Positions 10,299 through 20,335 of a stretch of DNA of 64,000 nt are shown one piece after another (position 1 is the first letter of the stretch; each line of letters begins with the position of its first letter). A program made the position numbers and the translations under genes. Location: contig ML014125.1 of assembly GCA_003615045.1 (NCBI GenBank), positions 62,001-126,000 on the forward strand, read 5' to 3'. The stretch comes from Caulochytrium protostelioides. Lineage: Eukaryota; Chytridiomycota; Caulochytriomycetes; Caulochytriales; Caulochytriaceae. The notes beneath the pieces were generated by a model. The model ran no database searches. It was not told where the DNA came from and worked only from the letters and a program-made list of their open reading frames with translations.

Positions 10299-12509
10299 AT
10301 GGATGCGATTCATACGTCTCATGGATGGACGGTCCAGTTCTTGGTGTCCAAAGACGCCACTCCGAACCGGACCGAGACGCCGGCCGACACGCCTGCGTCC
10401 GATGAGGCCCTGGAAGCCGCGGGCGCCACCCATGATGCCCGCGACAACAATCCGCGCAAGCGCCGCCGCGGCCAGAACAACCCCCGCGAGCGCAAGGAGT
10501 CGCACAGCGGCAACCTGCCGCCGAAGCTGTGCTTGACCGTCGTCCGCGGCGAGCCTGCGTGCACGGACCCGAAGTGCCGCTGTCTCCACGACGTCGACGC
10601 ATACCTTGCCACCAAGACGTATGCGCGCCCGGGCATCAGCTGCCCGCAGATCGATGCGTTTGGCACGTGTCGTTTCGGCATCACGTGCGCCTTCAGCGAC
10701 CAGCACCCAGCGACGCCAGTGCCCGAGTCGGCGCAACGGCCGATGGACTCGGTCATCACGAACCGCCTGCCGATGACGACTGCGAAGGCCGTGCGCTCGA
10801 AGCAGTTCCCGATGCCGCACGCCGACCGCCTCGAGGCCTGGCTCGCCAAACGCCATGCGAACCGCCTCACCGAGGCGCAGGTGGAGGCCGGCGAGGCCGT
10901 CCCCGCCGTCGCCCATGTCGGCGACGCCAGCGTCGACGACAAGAAGGCCGCCGTCTCGGCCGGCACGCCCTCGCCGGCGGCCCTGATGGCGATCGCCTTC
11001 GGCCCGCCGGCCTCCGAACCTGCGGCGGTTGCTGCTCCGGCTGCAGCTGCGGCCGCGGACGCAGCATCCACGGATGCGGATGCGGATGCGGATGCGGATG
11101 CGGATGCAACACCTGCTCCAGCAGCGGCTGCTGACGCTCCTGCGGCGGCCGTCCCCGCCGACGCCCCCACGGGCGCTGTCACTGCCCCTACTGACGCCGC
11201 CCCCGCCGACCCCGTCTCCGACGCCCTTGCCGCTGCACCCGCCGCCAAGCAGACCCTCGTTCTTGAAGGCCCCCTGGCCGTACTCGGCCAGGAGCCGGTG
11301 CGCCAGGCCAAGCGCATCGATCTGCGCGGCAAGTCGTATCTCGCGCCGCTGACAACGGTCGGCAACCTGCCGTACCGCCGGATCTGCAAAGAGTTCGGCG
11401 TCGACGTCACCTGCTCCGAGATGATGGTCGCGTTCAACTTCCTCAGCGGCGGCAAGCAGGAGATGGCGCTGCCGCGGCGCCACGTCTCGGAAGACATCTT
11501 TGGCGTCCAGATCGCGGCCAACTCGCCGAGCGCGGCTGGGCGCATGGCCGAGGTGCTGGCGGCCACGACCGACATCGACTTCATCGATCTGAACTGCGGG
11601 TGCCCCGTCGACGCCGTCACCGAGCGCGGCGCCGGCAGCGGCCTCATGCGCCGCCAGGCCAAGCTCATCGACACCGTCGCCGCCATGCGCTACACTTCCG
11701 CGCTGCCGATCACCGTCAAGCTTCGCACGGGCTACTTCGACGGCAAGCCGACGGCCCACAAGCTGATGGACGAGCTCGTCGACCTCGGTGTCTCCGCCAT
11801 CACCCTGCACGGCCGCACCCGCGAGCAGCGCTACAGCAAGGTCGCCGACTGGAGCTACATCACCACCTGCGCTGCGGGCGTCGCTGCCCGCGCGGCCGCC
11901 ACGCGGGCGCCGCCGGTCGCTTTCTTTGGCAACGGTGACATCTTTGCCCACGAAGACTACCAGGGCGCCATCGAGGCCATGCACCTCGCGATGCGCAGCG
12001 CGCCCTCGCTGGCGGACGCTGCGGCGAGCGGCGACGCGAGCCAGCTTGCGGCGGCGGCCATGGCGGCGAGCGCCGCGGGCGTGATGGTGGGCCGCGGCGC
12101 GCTCATCAAGCCGTGGGTGTTCAAGGAGATGAAGGAAGGCCAGGTCTGGGACATCTCGTCGAGCGAGCGCTTCGACATGCTGCGGCGGTATGCGCGGTAC
12201 GGCATCGAGTTCTGGGGCAGCGACGCCCAGGGCCTCAACGCCACGCGGCGGTTCCTGTGCGAGTGGCAGAGCTTCCTCTACCGCTACGTGCCCGCGGGCC
12301 TGCTGGAGGTCCTGCCGCAGCGGATGAACGAGCGCCCGCCGGCTTACTTTGGCCGCGACGAGCTCGAGACGCTGATGGCCTCGGACTCGGCCGCCGACTG
12401 GATCGCTCTCACGAACCGCATTCCCGAGCTCGGTCCCGCCGATCCCTCCTTCCGCTTCCTGCCCAAGCACAAGAGCAACGCGTATGCGCACCCGGAGGCC
12501 AACGGCTAA
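10299..12509 (+). CDS. DUS3: tRNA-dihydrouridine(47) synthase [NAD(P)(+)] Dus3
   Basis: Dus3 is an FMN enzyme that reduces uridine 47 in the variable loop of tRNAs. The frame is intronless, 736 residues. CCCH zinc-finger segments lie at about 77-145 (CTDPKCRCLH and CPQIDAFGTCRFGITCAF), as expected for Dus3 and not Dus1, 2 or 4. A disordered Ala/Pro linker (about 215-325) includes a run of Asp-Ala pairs from a GATGCG repeat. The TIM-barrel domain starts at YLAPLTTVGNLPYRRICKEF. It carries the catalytic motif NCGCPVDAVTERGAGSGLM with the active cysteine at about 435, then ITLHGRTREQRYSKVADW, FFGNGDIF and MVGRGALIKPW. SPG1 lies tail-to-tail 270 bp downstream. Confidence 0.96.
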   Translation: MDAIHTSHGWTVQFLVSKDATPNRTETPADTPASDEALEAAGATHDARDNNPRKRRRGQNNPRERKESHSGNLPPKLCLTVVRGEPACTDPKCRCLHDVDAYLATKTYARPGISCPQIDAFGTCRFGITCAFSDQHPATPVPESAQRPMDSVITNRLPMTTAKAVRSKQFPMPHADRLEAWLAKRHANRLTEAQVEAGEAVPAVAHVGDASVDDKKAAVSAGTPSPAALMAIAFGPPASEPAAVAAPAAAAAADAASTDADADADADADATPAPAAAADAPAAAVPADAPTGAVTAPTDAAPADPVSDALAAAPAAKQTLVLEGPLAVLGQEPVRQAKRIDLRGKSYLAPLTTVGNLPYRRICKEFGVDVTCSEMMVAFNFLSGGKQEMALPRRHVSEDIFGVQIAANSPSAAGRMAEVLAATTDIDFIDLNCGCPVDAVTERGAGSGLMRRQAKLIDTVAAMRYTSALPITVKLRTGYFDGKPTAHKLMDELVDLGVSAITLHGRTREQRYSKVADWSYITTCAAGVAARAAATRAPPVAFFGNGDIFAHEDYQGAIEAMHLAMRSAPSLADAAASGDASQLAAAAMAASAAGVMVGRGALIKPWVFKEMKEGQVWDISSSERFDMLRRYARYGIEFWGSDAQGLNATRRFLCEWQSFLYRYVPAGLLEVLPQRMNERPPAYFGRDELETLMASDSAADWIALTNRIPELGPADPSFRFLPKHKSNAYAHPEANG
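11073..11108 (+). repeat. GATGCG hexanucleotide repeat inside DUS3
   Basis: There are five perfect GATGCG units and one variant (GATGCA), coding alternating Asp-Ala in the disordered linker between the zinc fingers and the synthase domain. The repeat length is a multiple of three, so the frame is kept. Confidence 0.85.
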
Positions 12510-12778
12510 GAGCGGCCTCCTCGCAGATGGTCTCCTCTTCCTTTTTCGAAGTGGACGCTGGTCCACACGAACGGATTATCCACCGTCAAACAAGCAACGG
12601 GTATCGCGTCAGCTTGCAGGCCCTCCTGCTGCCACGGCCGGCGACACGCGCCTCTTCGGACGAGAAAGGCGCATCTCCGCGTTGGGCTGTCTGGTGGTTC
12701 GTTATGGTACAATGTTAATATAGGAGGGAAGGCCATCTCCAGGTCGCGGTCGAAGGGGAAGCTTCGATGGGACGATCG

Positions 12779-13555
12779 CTAGTACTCGAGGATCGGCGCG
12801 CCCATCTCCGAGATGCACGGCAGCGTGCACCGCAGATCGAAGGCTTTGCTGAGCACGATCTTGAAGATCTTCTGCACATTGATGGAATGGCTTGTTGAGC
12901 AGAAGATGAGCGGCGCCTTCATGGCCTTCGCGAACTTGCGGGCCTGCTTGGTGATTTCCTCCTGCTCCTCCTTGGGCGCCTGGGCGAAGTGGTCATACTT
13001 GGTTCCAATGAGAAAGGGGATCGCGGTCTTGTTGAACCCGCGAGCCTGGCGGTACCACTCCTTGATGGAGTTCAGCGTGGCCTTGCGCGACAGATCGAAC
13101 ATGAACAGCACCGCGACGGCGTCGTTGCACACGAGCGGCAGCATGTTGACGAACTCGCGCTGCCCGCCTAAGTCCCAGATGCTGAACGTGATCTCGGTAT
13201 TCCGGATCGTGATGGTCTTCTCCATGAAATTGACGCCCAGCGTCTGGATGTAGTCCTCGTCGAACGAGCCCTCAACGTACTTGACCATCAGGCTCGTCTT
13301 GCCGATCTGGCTGTCGCCGACCATACCGACCTTCAGCACGACCGAGTTCTTTTTCTCGGGGCCTCCTGCAGGGCCGAGCCCAGCACTCGGCGACGGGTGC
13401 GCCGCCGCGGCCTGCGCCTGCGCCTGCGCATACGCGTGAGCCTGCGCCTGCGCCTGCTGGGCCGCCGCCATCGGCGTCGCGCTCTGTGATGGTGCCGAGC
13501 CCACGGCGCTGCCGGGGTGGCTGCTGCTCGCGCTCGGCGCGCCGGAGGCGTTCAT
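12779..13555 (-). CDS. SPG1: Septation GTPase Spg1/Tem1
   Basis: This Ras-like GTPase sits at spindle pole bodies and triggers the septation initiation / mitotic exit network in fungi. The frame is 258 residues from the ATG at 13555; further upstream the frame is open but has no ATG. A Gln/Ala-rich N-terminal tail of about 65 residues precedes the G domain. Visible motifs are the P-loop GDSQIGKTS (about 77-85), TLGVNFMEKT, the diagnostic WDLGGQREF switch II (about 128), LIGTKYD in place of NKxD, and FCSTSHSINVQKIFKIV. The C terminus SEMGAPILEY matches the GEPLL-Y ending of the family. There is no CAAX box, as expected. The closest alternative would be another Rab-like GTPase, but WDLGGQ plus TKYD is specific. 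Confidence 0.95.
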   Translation of the reverse strand: MNASGAPSASSSHPGSAVGSAPSQSATPMAAAQQAQAQAHAYAQAQAQAAAAHPSPSAGLGPAGGPEKKNSVVLKVGMVGDSQIGKTSLMVKYVEGSFDEDYIQTLGVNFMEKTITIRNTEITFSIWDLGGQREFVNMLPLVCNDAVAVLFMFDLSRKATLNSIKEWYRQARGFNKTAIPFLIGTKYDHFAQAPKEEQEEITKQARKFAKAMKAPLIFCSTSHSINVQKIFKIVLSKAFDLRCTLPCISEMGAPILEY

Positions 13556-15389
13556 CCTGCCGTCCACGCGAACGTCGACTCGAGACGTCGACGACGACGA
13601 CAACGGCAGTAGCGGCGGCGGCGACGGCGGCGGCGGCAGCGACGGTGATCTCAGCGATGGCCGTCCGATCGAGCGCGGGGCCCGGGTAATGGGCGATGGG
13701 CGATGCGACGCACACAGTGACGCTGCCTGACAGCCGCCCGAGACCTCGTGAAGGCGAGCCTAAGCAGCGCAGAGCCGTGGTGGCGGCGGCGGCGGCAGCG
13801 GGCACCGGCGAGTCGAGGGCCCGAAGTCTTGGCCGCGTCAGCGGGATCAGCGACGGCACGGCAGCGGAATCGGCTTGAACCCTCGGATCGGATTCCCAGG
13901 GAACGCTGTCAATGACAATCACGCCGGCACGTATGAGGAGGAAGCGGCGGCCCACGATTGGCGGACACAATGGCAGGATGAAGCAACGGCAGCAGTCACT
14001 CCGAGCGATCAGCGACGGGGAGCAATAATGATCCGTTCAGATCATTGGCAGAGTGCCAACCACGAGAGCGAACGCGCGTATCAACATCCGTCGAATCGGA
14101 TCGTGAGCGGATGGATGACGAAGTCTCCACCGTCGATCGCATGGGATCGGCCACGTCGTGCGCCATGCCGCGCGTCGAGCCGCGGCCCTCTCGTCCGTCA
14201 TTCGCCATCATCACGGCTGTCGGCGACCGCCGTGATCGCCGTGGAGGTCAGGGGGCATGCGTCGTCCTGCGCCGCGCCGTCTGAAACGGCGTCCCCGGCG
14301 CGTCTCGGCCATGCCGGTCCGTCCGCGCCGTCTCCGCCGTCCACGGCCGTCGCGGTCGGGTATGCCGTCGCCCGGGTATGATGTGGTTCTGCGCGACCAT
14401 CGCCGCCTCGCCATCGACCGGCCACCGGCCACCGTGCAGGAACGACACGCACACGCGCGACGGCTCGACGCCGTCCCCCGCATCCGGGCGCCGCCGCCGC
14501 CGCCGCTGGGGAAGCTGAGGGGAGCGAGATCACGCCGTGCCACTGCTCGCCGCCGCTCGCTCGCTCGCGGCAGAAGCCCGCCGCCAACGCGAGATCAGCG
14601 GGACCAGCGCGCCCACGAGCGGCAGCGGACGGCCGGCGGCGGCGGTCCATGCCGAAGGACGACCGGCCGGCGCGCCTGGGCGGTGAAGCCGGCCGGCCGT
14701 CGCGCCGCGTGAGCGCTCGGCCGGGCCGGGCCGCCGCCGCTGCCACGGCGGAGCGCCCTCGCGTCCTCGCCTGCCGACAGCATCCACCGGCCGCGCAGAA
14801 AGCAGAAAGCAGGAAAGCGGCGAAGGCGCACGCCGCTGCTGCTGCCGCCGCCGCCACCACTGGCCCCGGCTCGTGGGGGCGCTATGCCCATCATCGCCAT
14901 TCACCGGACGAAATCAGCCTCGGCAGCGCAGCACCCGCTCGGCCTGGACATCTTTGGGGTGTGAGGGGGTATCACGGCCTTCACAGCGGTAAAGTCTAAA
15001 AGGATCCTTTTGTGTCACCTGACTGTTGCGCAACCTGTTGTGCGGACCGACATAGATTCTCTTTGGAGGTTTTTATGATTTTCAGGGCGATCAATTTTCT
15101 ACGTGGTCGCTGTCGATCGGAGGTTTCTCCAGCAGATTTCTCAGAATTCAAGAGCTCATCCGCAATCCACAAGACGTCATCGGACGAAGCTGATCGATGG
15201 GCATCCATGAAAAGTGGGGTCTCTTTCAGTTGAGACCAGCGTCAAGCCCGGCTTCACCACCAGGCAGTGACAGCCCTGTGCATGCGGTTTCGCATTATCA
15301 TCGCCTCACGAATCATCTTTCGCGCTCGCACGCATCCGAGTTGGTCAGATTTCTTTTTTTTTTTATACGCGTGTTACGCTGTTCAGCGT
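13556..15389. other. Intergenic: SPG1 promoter and 3' flank of PPR-like gene
   Basis: About 1.8 kb is without a supportable gene. The SPG1-proximal part is rich in GGC/GCC runs. A 14-bp perfect palindrome (AAAAGGATCCTTTT) lies at 14998-15011. An A-rich run on the minus strand at about 15352-15365 lies some 25 nt past the stop of the next gene and is a plausible 3'-end element. Several long Ala/Arg-rich open frames here are composition artefacts. Confidence 0.45.
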
Positions 15390-16568
15390 TCAAAGATGGT
15401 GGTTCAGCCAGGCAGAGCTGCCCTGAAGCTCGCGCTCGATAGCCAAGGCCGGGCCGTGGGACGCCGCGGCGTCGGCGGCCAGATGGGTGTCGTGGCGCAG
15501 CAGCGTGTCGAGGGCGGGCAAGGCGATGCCGTGCCGCGACTCGATCTCCTGGACGGCCTGCAGCGCCGTCTCGCGGGTGGCGGCGGCGACGCCCTTCACG
15601 AGCAGCGGCGCTGTCGGGATGGGCTGGGTCCCGTCCACGTCCAGCGGCGCGGGCAGCGTCGCCGGCCCCGTGGCGTCGCCGCGGTGGAAGTCGAGGTACC
15701 GGGCGTACGCGAGGTGGGCGAGCGCCGCGGCGGACGGCGTCAGGCCGAGCGAGCGCATCTCGGCGAGCGTGCGCTCAGCGAGCACGCGGCCGCCGGACCA
15801 GCGCGAGCCCGCGGCGCCGACAATGAGCGCGTCGTAGACGGCCGCCGTGGGCGCGACGTCGTAGTACAAGAACAGCGCGTAGGTGCGGTAGAGGCCATAG
15901 ACGTGCTCGGCAGCGGCGTCCGGGGCGTCGTCCTCGGTGCCGGGGGCCGTCGGCTGGGCGGCGCGGTCGAGGATGTCGGCGACTTGAGCCGTGAGGAACT
16001 GCTCGAGCCGGGATCCCTCCACGTGGAGGTGGTGGGTGTACTTGTCCTGCCACATGGCGACCAGCGCGTCGGCAAGATGGGGCTGGACGTCGGCAAGCTG
16101 CTCGGTGAGGATGGCCGAGTCGACGCGGGACCAGGGGCGGGCCGCGCGGTGCCACTCGCGCAGGAGCACGGCGAAGAGCGCGGCCTCAGCGTGCGTGTGC
16201 AGCTGCGTCATGAGCGTGCGCAGCGCGGGCGCGTCGCCGTCGCCGCGGCCGAGCGCGCGCAGCTGCGCCACGTACCCGTGGTAGAACGCCGGCGCCACGT
16301 TCTCGGGCACGTCGAGGTGCGCCGCATCCGTCGCCGACGCGTTGGCCTCCCGCTGCGCCGCGAGGCGCTCGATCCACGGCTGCGGCGGCTCCAGCACGCG
16401 CTTGATGCGCGGGAGCGGGATGCCGCGGGCGGCCTTGATGGCGGCCGGCGTCGTCGTGAGCGACCGGCGCGCCGGCGTCAAGGCCGTGCCGACGGCGACG
16501 GCGGCGGAACAGGCGGCGGAACGGGCGGCCGGCGCCGCTCCGCGACACACGGCCAATGGCAACGGCAT
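15390..16568 (-). CDS. Predicted mitochondrial PPR-like protein
   Basis: A 392-residue frame that I do not recognise as a named family. The chosen start (16568) gives MPLPLAVCRGAAPAARSAAC, an Arg/Ala/Ser N terminus without acidic residues that ends in RRSLTTTPA; this is a typical mitochondrial presequence. The frame is open upstream to another ATG at 16778, which would add 70 unconserved residues. The body is all-helical in character. One stretch, VYDALIVGAAG ... TLAEMRSLGLTPSAAALAHL (about 240-285), has the spacing of a pentatricopeptide repeat (helix, then EM..LGL.PS). A role in mitochondrial RNA metabolism or translation would fit but is inference. The gene is intronless and lies in a run of minus-strand genes. 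Confidence 0.6.
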   Translation of the reverse strand: MPLPLAVCRGAAPAARSAACSAAVAVGTALTPARRSLTTTPAAIKAARGIPLPRIKRVLEPPQPWIERLAAQREANASATDAAHLDVPENVAPAFYHGYVAQLRALGRGDGDAPALRTLMTQLHTHAEAALFAVLLREWHRAARPWSRVDSAILTEQLADVQPHLADALVAMWQDKYTHHLHVEGSRLEQFLTAQVADILDRAAQPTAPGTEDDAPDAAAEHVYGLYRTYALFLYYDVAPTAAVYDALIVGAAGSRWSGGRVLAERTLAEMRSLGLTPSAAALAHLAYARYLDFHRGDATGPATLPAPLDVDGTQPIPTAPLLVKGVAAATRETALQAVQEIESRHGIALPALDTLLRHDTHLAADAAASHGPALAIERELQGSSAWLNHHL

Positions 16569-17161
16569 GGCAGCAGAAGACGAGAGAGACGCCGGTCGGA
16601 GGTCGAGGCCCGAGGGTGCGCGATGGCCGTCGGAGTCCCGAGTCGGCGGTCTATCGGCGTGTAGCGGAGTTGAACAAGGGCGCCCGGGAGAGCGGAGGCG
16701 GCAGGCGTCGCTGGGCGGGACGTGCGTGCGCACGTCAGGAGCGAGATAGACCCAACCACGTGGCGGCCGCGATGCCATGCCCGTCGATGCTGCCGCTCAC
16801 CGCGTCGGCTCATCGGTGACGGCAAGCGCTTCTTGATTTCTGGACGGCTGAGGACGCTCCCAGCAAGCGCCACCGGACGTTCGTCGTCGCTCACGGGCGA
16901 TGGCCCCCTGACGAGACGCTCCCGCGCCGTGCAGAAGGCGAGTGTGGCGCAGGCCGACTCCGTGATGTGGGTTCGAATGGTCGGGGACCCCTTTTTCCAG
17001 GTTGCTGCTTTCGCCTTCTTTCCTTCCTTCGAGCACAGTTCTGCCAGCAACGAACTCTCTGACGGGACAAGGTAAGCACGCACCGTTTTATAGATTAGTA
17101 AATAAAGTCGATCGGTGCAGCGACCCGTGCTATCGCGCGCGGACGAGCCAGGCGAGGGGAT
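16569..17161. other. Intergenic: PPR-like gene promoter / RPL11 3' flank
   Basis: Nothing beyond promoter and 3'-UTR sequence is expected or seen. The RPL11 3' flank becomes AT-richer at about 17085-17110, the likely cleavage and polyadenylation zone. Confidence 0.4.
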
Positions 17162-17689
17162 TTACTTCTCGCCGAGGACGAGGCCGTCGAAGCGGTTCTT
17201 GTACCAGGTGATGGTGTCCTTCTTGGAGACCTTGTGGGTGGCGCCGACCGAGGCACCGGTGTGCTTCTTGCGCGAGACACGGTAGCCCTTGCGGCCCATG
17301 CAGACAAAGAAGTCCATACCGTAGATACCGATGCCCGGGTCGTACTTGATGCCGAGATCGATGTGCTCGTCGATACCGAAACCGAAGTTGCCGGTGGCCG
17401 AGAAGTTGCGGGCCTGGAGCTCGTACTCCTTGACCTTGAGGCCACGCTCGAGGATCTCCTCGGCCTTGGGGCCGCGGACGGTGCAGTGGACCGAGATCTT
17501 CTCGTTACGGCGGATACCGAACGTGCGGACGGTGTAGCGCGCCTTGGAGAAGACGGGCTGCTGGCCGGTCAGCTGCTCAAGCACCTTCGCGGCACGGGTC
17601 AGACGATCACCGGACTCACCCACACAGATGTTGAGGCAGAGCTTCTCGAGCTTGAGCTCGCGCATGGGGTTGGACTGCTTGGTGGCGGC
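17162..17689 (-). CDS. RPL11: 60S ribosomal protein L11 (uL5), main exon
   Basis: uL5 binds 5S rRNA in the large subunit's central protuberance. The exon 17689-17162 codes AATKQSNP then [20 protein letters not shown] and all of the conserved body ([60 protein letters not shown]), ending LVLGEK. It is preceded by a good acceptor (pyrimidine-rich, CTGTCCAG) in phase 0 at the point where only the initiator Met is missing. The first exon should therefore hold just the ATG. The best candidate is 18574-18572, an ATG directly followed by GTAAAT, which implies an intron of about 880 nt. A weaker one is 18123-18121 (ATG then GTGTGC). An internal start at 17665 would lose 9 conserved-position residues. 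The full protein would be 176 residues. Confidence 0.94.
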   Translation of the reverse strand, partial: AATKQSNPMRELKLEKLCLNICVGESGDRLTRAAKVLEQLTGQQPVFSKARYTVRTFGIRRNEKISVHCTVRGPKAEEILERGLKVKEYELQARNFSATGNFGFGIDEHIDLGIKYDPGIGIYGMDFFVCMGRKGYRVSRKKHTGASVGATHKVSKKDTITWYKNRFDGLVLGEK

Positions 17690-18571
17690 CTGGACAGGTA
17701 GAACAGAGGTCGATAATGGGAAGAAAAGGTGAGTTTGGACGAAATATGGGAGTCATGGATGGCGTGCAGATGTACCGAGACCAGAGAGCGCCCGAAGGAG
17801 CACACGCAACCAATCAAGGAAGTGTCCGTACGTTTCAAGAGAGAGCGAGAGGACGACAGCCGGTTGTGTCGACCAGAAAATGTTGATCCGAATCCTCGCG
17901 CCACATCTTGATCTTTTGATCGCCGCGCCATTGCCAGGACGCGCCATGTGCCGCCGCTCCGTTGCTGCGTGACCCGACGCAAAGGTCGGGCGGTGCTGAA
18001 GCATGCTGATACGAGATATGGCCCATTGAGCACTTTCTAGCGGTCATACGGTATATGTCACCCGGGGCAAGACATGACACGCAGAACAGCGCCACGCATA
18101 CGGCGATTGGCACAGCACACCATGAGCGCTTCACCTGCATCCCGTGATTCTCGTCCCGGTGCTGGCACACGACCGCCGGAATAGAAATCCTGAGGCCTTG
18201 CTTTCCGGGACGAGAATGGATTGATGCGCCCTGTGTCGAGGCATACGTCGTTGCGGCTCCTAGGAGCCACAACGGGATGCTCGAGCCGAGAGTTGGTAAT
18301 GACGGGATGTCCAGCATCCGCCGTCACGGCGAGGTGCTGCTCATGGGGATCTCACGGCGACGCAGTAATCAGCGCCAGACCGCGCGAGCCGTGGCGGCGG
18401 CGGGAGCGCAGCGGCGGAGCGAGACATCGCTGGATGGCGGCAGACGGGGCTTCGGCTTCGGAATCTTGTTTTCTGGGGCGTGACGGCGGTAAACCTCCAA
18501 CTGAGTATACTATCTCTGGTCTGGAGCGTTCAAGCGGGCGGCCAGGCCCGCTGAGGCAGGTCAGCATTTAC

Positions 18572-18574
18572 CAT
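18572..18574 (-). other. Candidate ATG-only first coding exon of RPL11
   Basis: On the minus strand CACAATG is followed at once by GTAAATG, a usable donor. Splicing to the acceptor at 17690 would give [13 protein letters not shown] in frame, a normal uL5 N terminus. The exon assignment is inferred from frame and consensus only. Confidence 0.35.
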
Positions 18575-19105
18575 TGTGATGGATTTGCAGGGGGTGAGGG
18601 GGGTGGAGAAGAAGGGACGACGCGCGACAAGTTGGCTAGGGGTTCTGTGTTCTCATGCTCCCGTGCCATCTGCACGTCTCATACGTGGTTCCTGTAGCGT
18701 GGCATGGCTCCTGTAGTCTCAGCATACGTCTGCTATCTCTGGCGCTTCATCGTCGAAATAGATTCGTTCGAACGAAGCGACGGGCGGACGGATGGATGGA
18801 TGGATGGATGGATGGCCGAGACGGTCCTGGCCGGCCACCCCCCGGCGCCCCTCCCCCTCGGGGCCTGGTCCCTCACCGCGCCCGACCCGACCAACCCCCA
18901 TACGGTACGGTGCCATCCTTCGTCGTGAAGGAATGAAGCGAACGCGCGCCACAGTGCCGGTCCTCTTCTTTCCTTCGCTCGTGTCACTTGCCGAAAGGTT
19001 TCGAGACTCGACATTGACAGGGACATCTCTCGATGCCTAAAGAGATATATCTATCGCCACTCGCTTCGTGTGCCGCGATCCAGCACGGCCCATCCCGCTC
19101 CGTCG
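18575..19105. other. Intergenic: RPL11 upstream / HMG-CoA lyase 3' flank
   Basis: No gene is seen. The stretch holds a (GGAT)6 microsatellite at 18790-18813 and, if the distal RPL11 first exon is right, the RPL11 promoter. Confidence 0.4.
18790..18813. repeat. (GGAT)6 microsatellite
   Basis: Six perfect GGAT units lie in the intergenic region upstream of RPL11. Being a tetranucleotide repeat, it is consistent with non-coding sequence. Confidence 0.85.
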
Positions 19106-20335
19106 CTAGCGCTCGGTGGTCGGGCTCGGCGCGCGCTCGCTCGGCTCGCGGCCGAGCTGCGCGTTGATCCACGCGGCGACGCCGTGGAGCTGGTCGAGAT
19201 CGACGCCGGTGGTGTAGCCCATCTCGTGCAGCATGGCGACGACCTTCTCGGTGGCGACATTGCCCGTGGCGCCGTCGGCGTACGGGCAGCCGCCGAGCCC
19301 CGCGACGGACGCGTCGACCACGCGGACGCCGTGGTCGAGCGCGGTCGCAATGTTGGCGAGCGCGCGGCCGTAGGTGTCGTGGCAGTGGACAGCGAGCTGC
19401 GCGACCGGCACAACGGGCGTCACGGCCGCCAGCAGCCGCGCCATGCCCGGCGGCGTGCCGACGCCGACCGTGTCGCCCAGCGAGATCTCGTAGCACCCCA
19501 TGGCCATCAGCTTCGCGCACAGCTGCGCCACGGCCTCGGGCGCGATCGCGCCTTCGTACGGGCAGCCGAGCACCATACTTGTGTAGCCGCGGACGGGCAC
19601 CTCATACTGCCGCGCGAGCGCCATAACGCCCTCGAAGCGCTGGAGCGACTCGTCGATCGAGCAGTTGAGGTTCTTGCGGCTGAACGACTCGGACGCCGAC
19701 GCGAAGATGGCGACCTCCGTGGCACCCGCCTTCAGCGCGGCTTCCATGCCCTGGACGTTGGGCGTCAGCACTGGGTACGTGACGCCGGGCCGGCGGGCGA
19801 TGCCCGTGAGCACGGCCGCGTTGTCGCGCATCTGCGGGACCCACTTCGGCGACACGAAGGATGTCGCCTCGACCGCGGGCAGCCCAGCGTCCGCGAGCCG
19901 GTTGATGAGCGCGATCTTGGTCGCCGTGGGCACGAGCGCTTTTTCGTTCTGCAGGCCGTCCCGCGGCCCCACCTCAACGATCTTGACGTACCGCGGGTCG
20001 GGCGCCGCAGTGGGTCCGGACGCCGACGGCGTCGTGGGCTGCGACGTCGCGTAGCCGGCGCGCGCCGGGCGCACCACCGACGGCCAACACGGCGAGCGGT
20101 GGGCACGGGAAGATCGCGCTGATGCCGCGCTGACGGGGTCCGCGGCGGCGGCCGCCAAGGGGACCGCCGGCATCGCTTTCGAAGCAGCAGCAGCGGCGGC
20201 GGCGGCGACAGACGACGGCGTCGACGCGATGGACCGGCGCGGCATAGCCGCGCCGCGCGATACAAGCGGAAGGGCGGCGGCGGGGCGTCGTGGAACCAGC
20301 GTCACGGCTCGCGCGAGGCTTGGCAGCGTCCACAT
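19106..20335 (-). CDS. HMGCL: Hydroxymethylglutaryl-CoA lyase, mitochondrial
   Basis: The enzyme cleaves HMG-CoA to acetyl-CoA and acetoacetate in the last step of leucine catabolism. From the ATG at 20335 the protein is 409 residues. An Arg/Ala/Ser-rich targeting region (MWTLPSLARAVTLVPRRPAA onward) covers roughly the first 100. The DRE-TIM barrel starts at YVKIVEVGPRDGLQNEK. It continues with EATSFVSPKWVPQM, FASASESFSRKNLNCSI, EISLGDTVGVGTP, the metal-site HCHDTYGRALANI and the signature GLGGCPYADGATGNVATE with the catalytic cysteine (about residue 347). The frame runs open to 20707, adding 124 Cys-rich residues with no counterpart in the family; I take those as 5'-UTR. There is no peroxisomal C-terminal tripeptide (it ends TTER). 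Confidence 0.94.
   Translation of the reverse strand: MWTLPSLARAVTLVPRRPAAALPLVSRGAAMPRRSIASTPSSVAAAAAAAASKAMPAVPLAAAAADPVSAASARSSRAHRSPCWPSVVRPARAGYATSQPTTPSASGPTAAPDPRYVKIVEVGPRDGLQNEKALVPTATKIALINRLADAGLPAVEATSFVSPKWVPQMRDNAAVLTGIARRPGVTYPVLTPNVQGMEAALKAGATEVAIFASASESFSRKNLNCSIDESLQRFEGVMALARQYEVPVRGYTSMVLGCPYEGAIAPEAVAQLCAKLMAMGCYEISLGDTVGVGTPPGMARLLAAVTPVVPVAQLAVHCHDTYGRALANIATALDHGVRVVDASVAGLGGCPYADGATGNVATEKVVAMLHEMGYTTGVDLDQLHGVAAWINAQLGREPSERAPSPTTER

Noticed and set aside
10281-12566. 761-codon open frame antisense to DUS3
   Set aside because: Arg/Val/Asp composition with no family resemblance. It lies exactly opposite a well-conserved enzyme, and in very GC-rich DNA antisense frames stay open by chance.
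14198-14860. 220-codon Ala-rich minus frame in the SPG1 / PPR-like intergenic region
   Set aside because: Low-complexity translation with competing frames of similar length on both strands; no homology signal.
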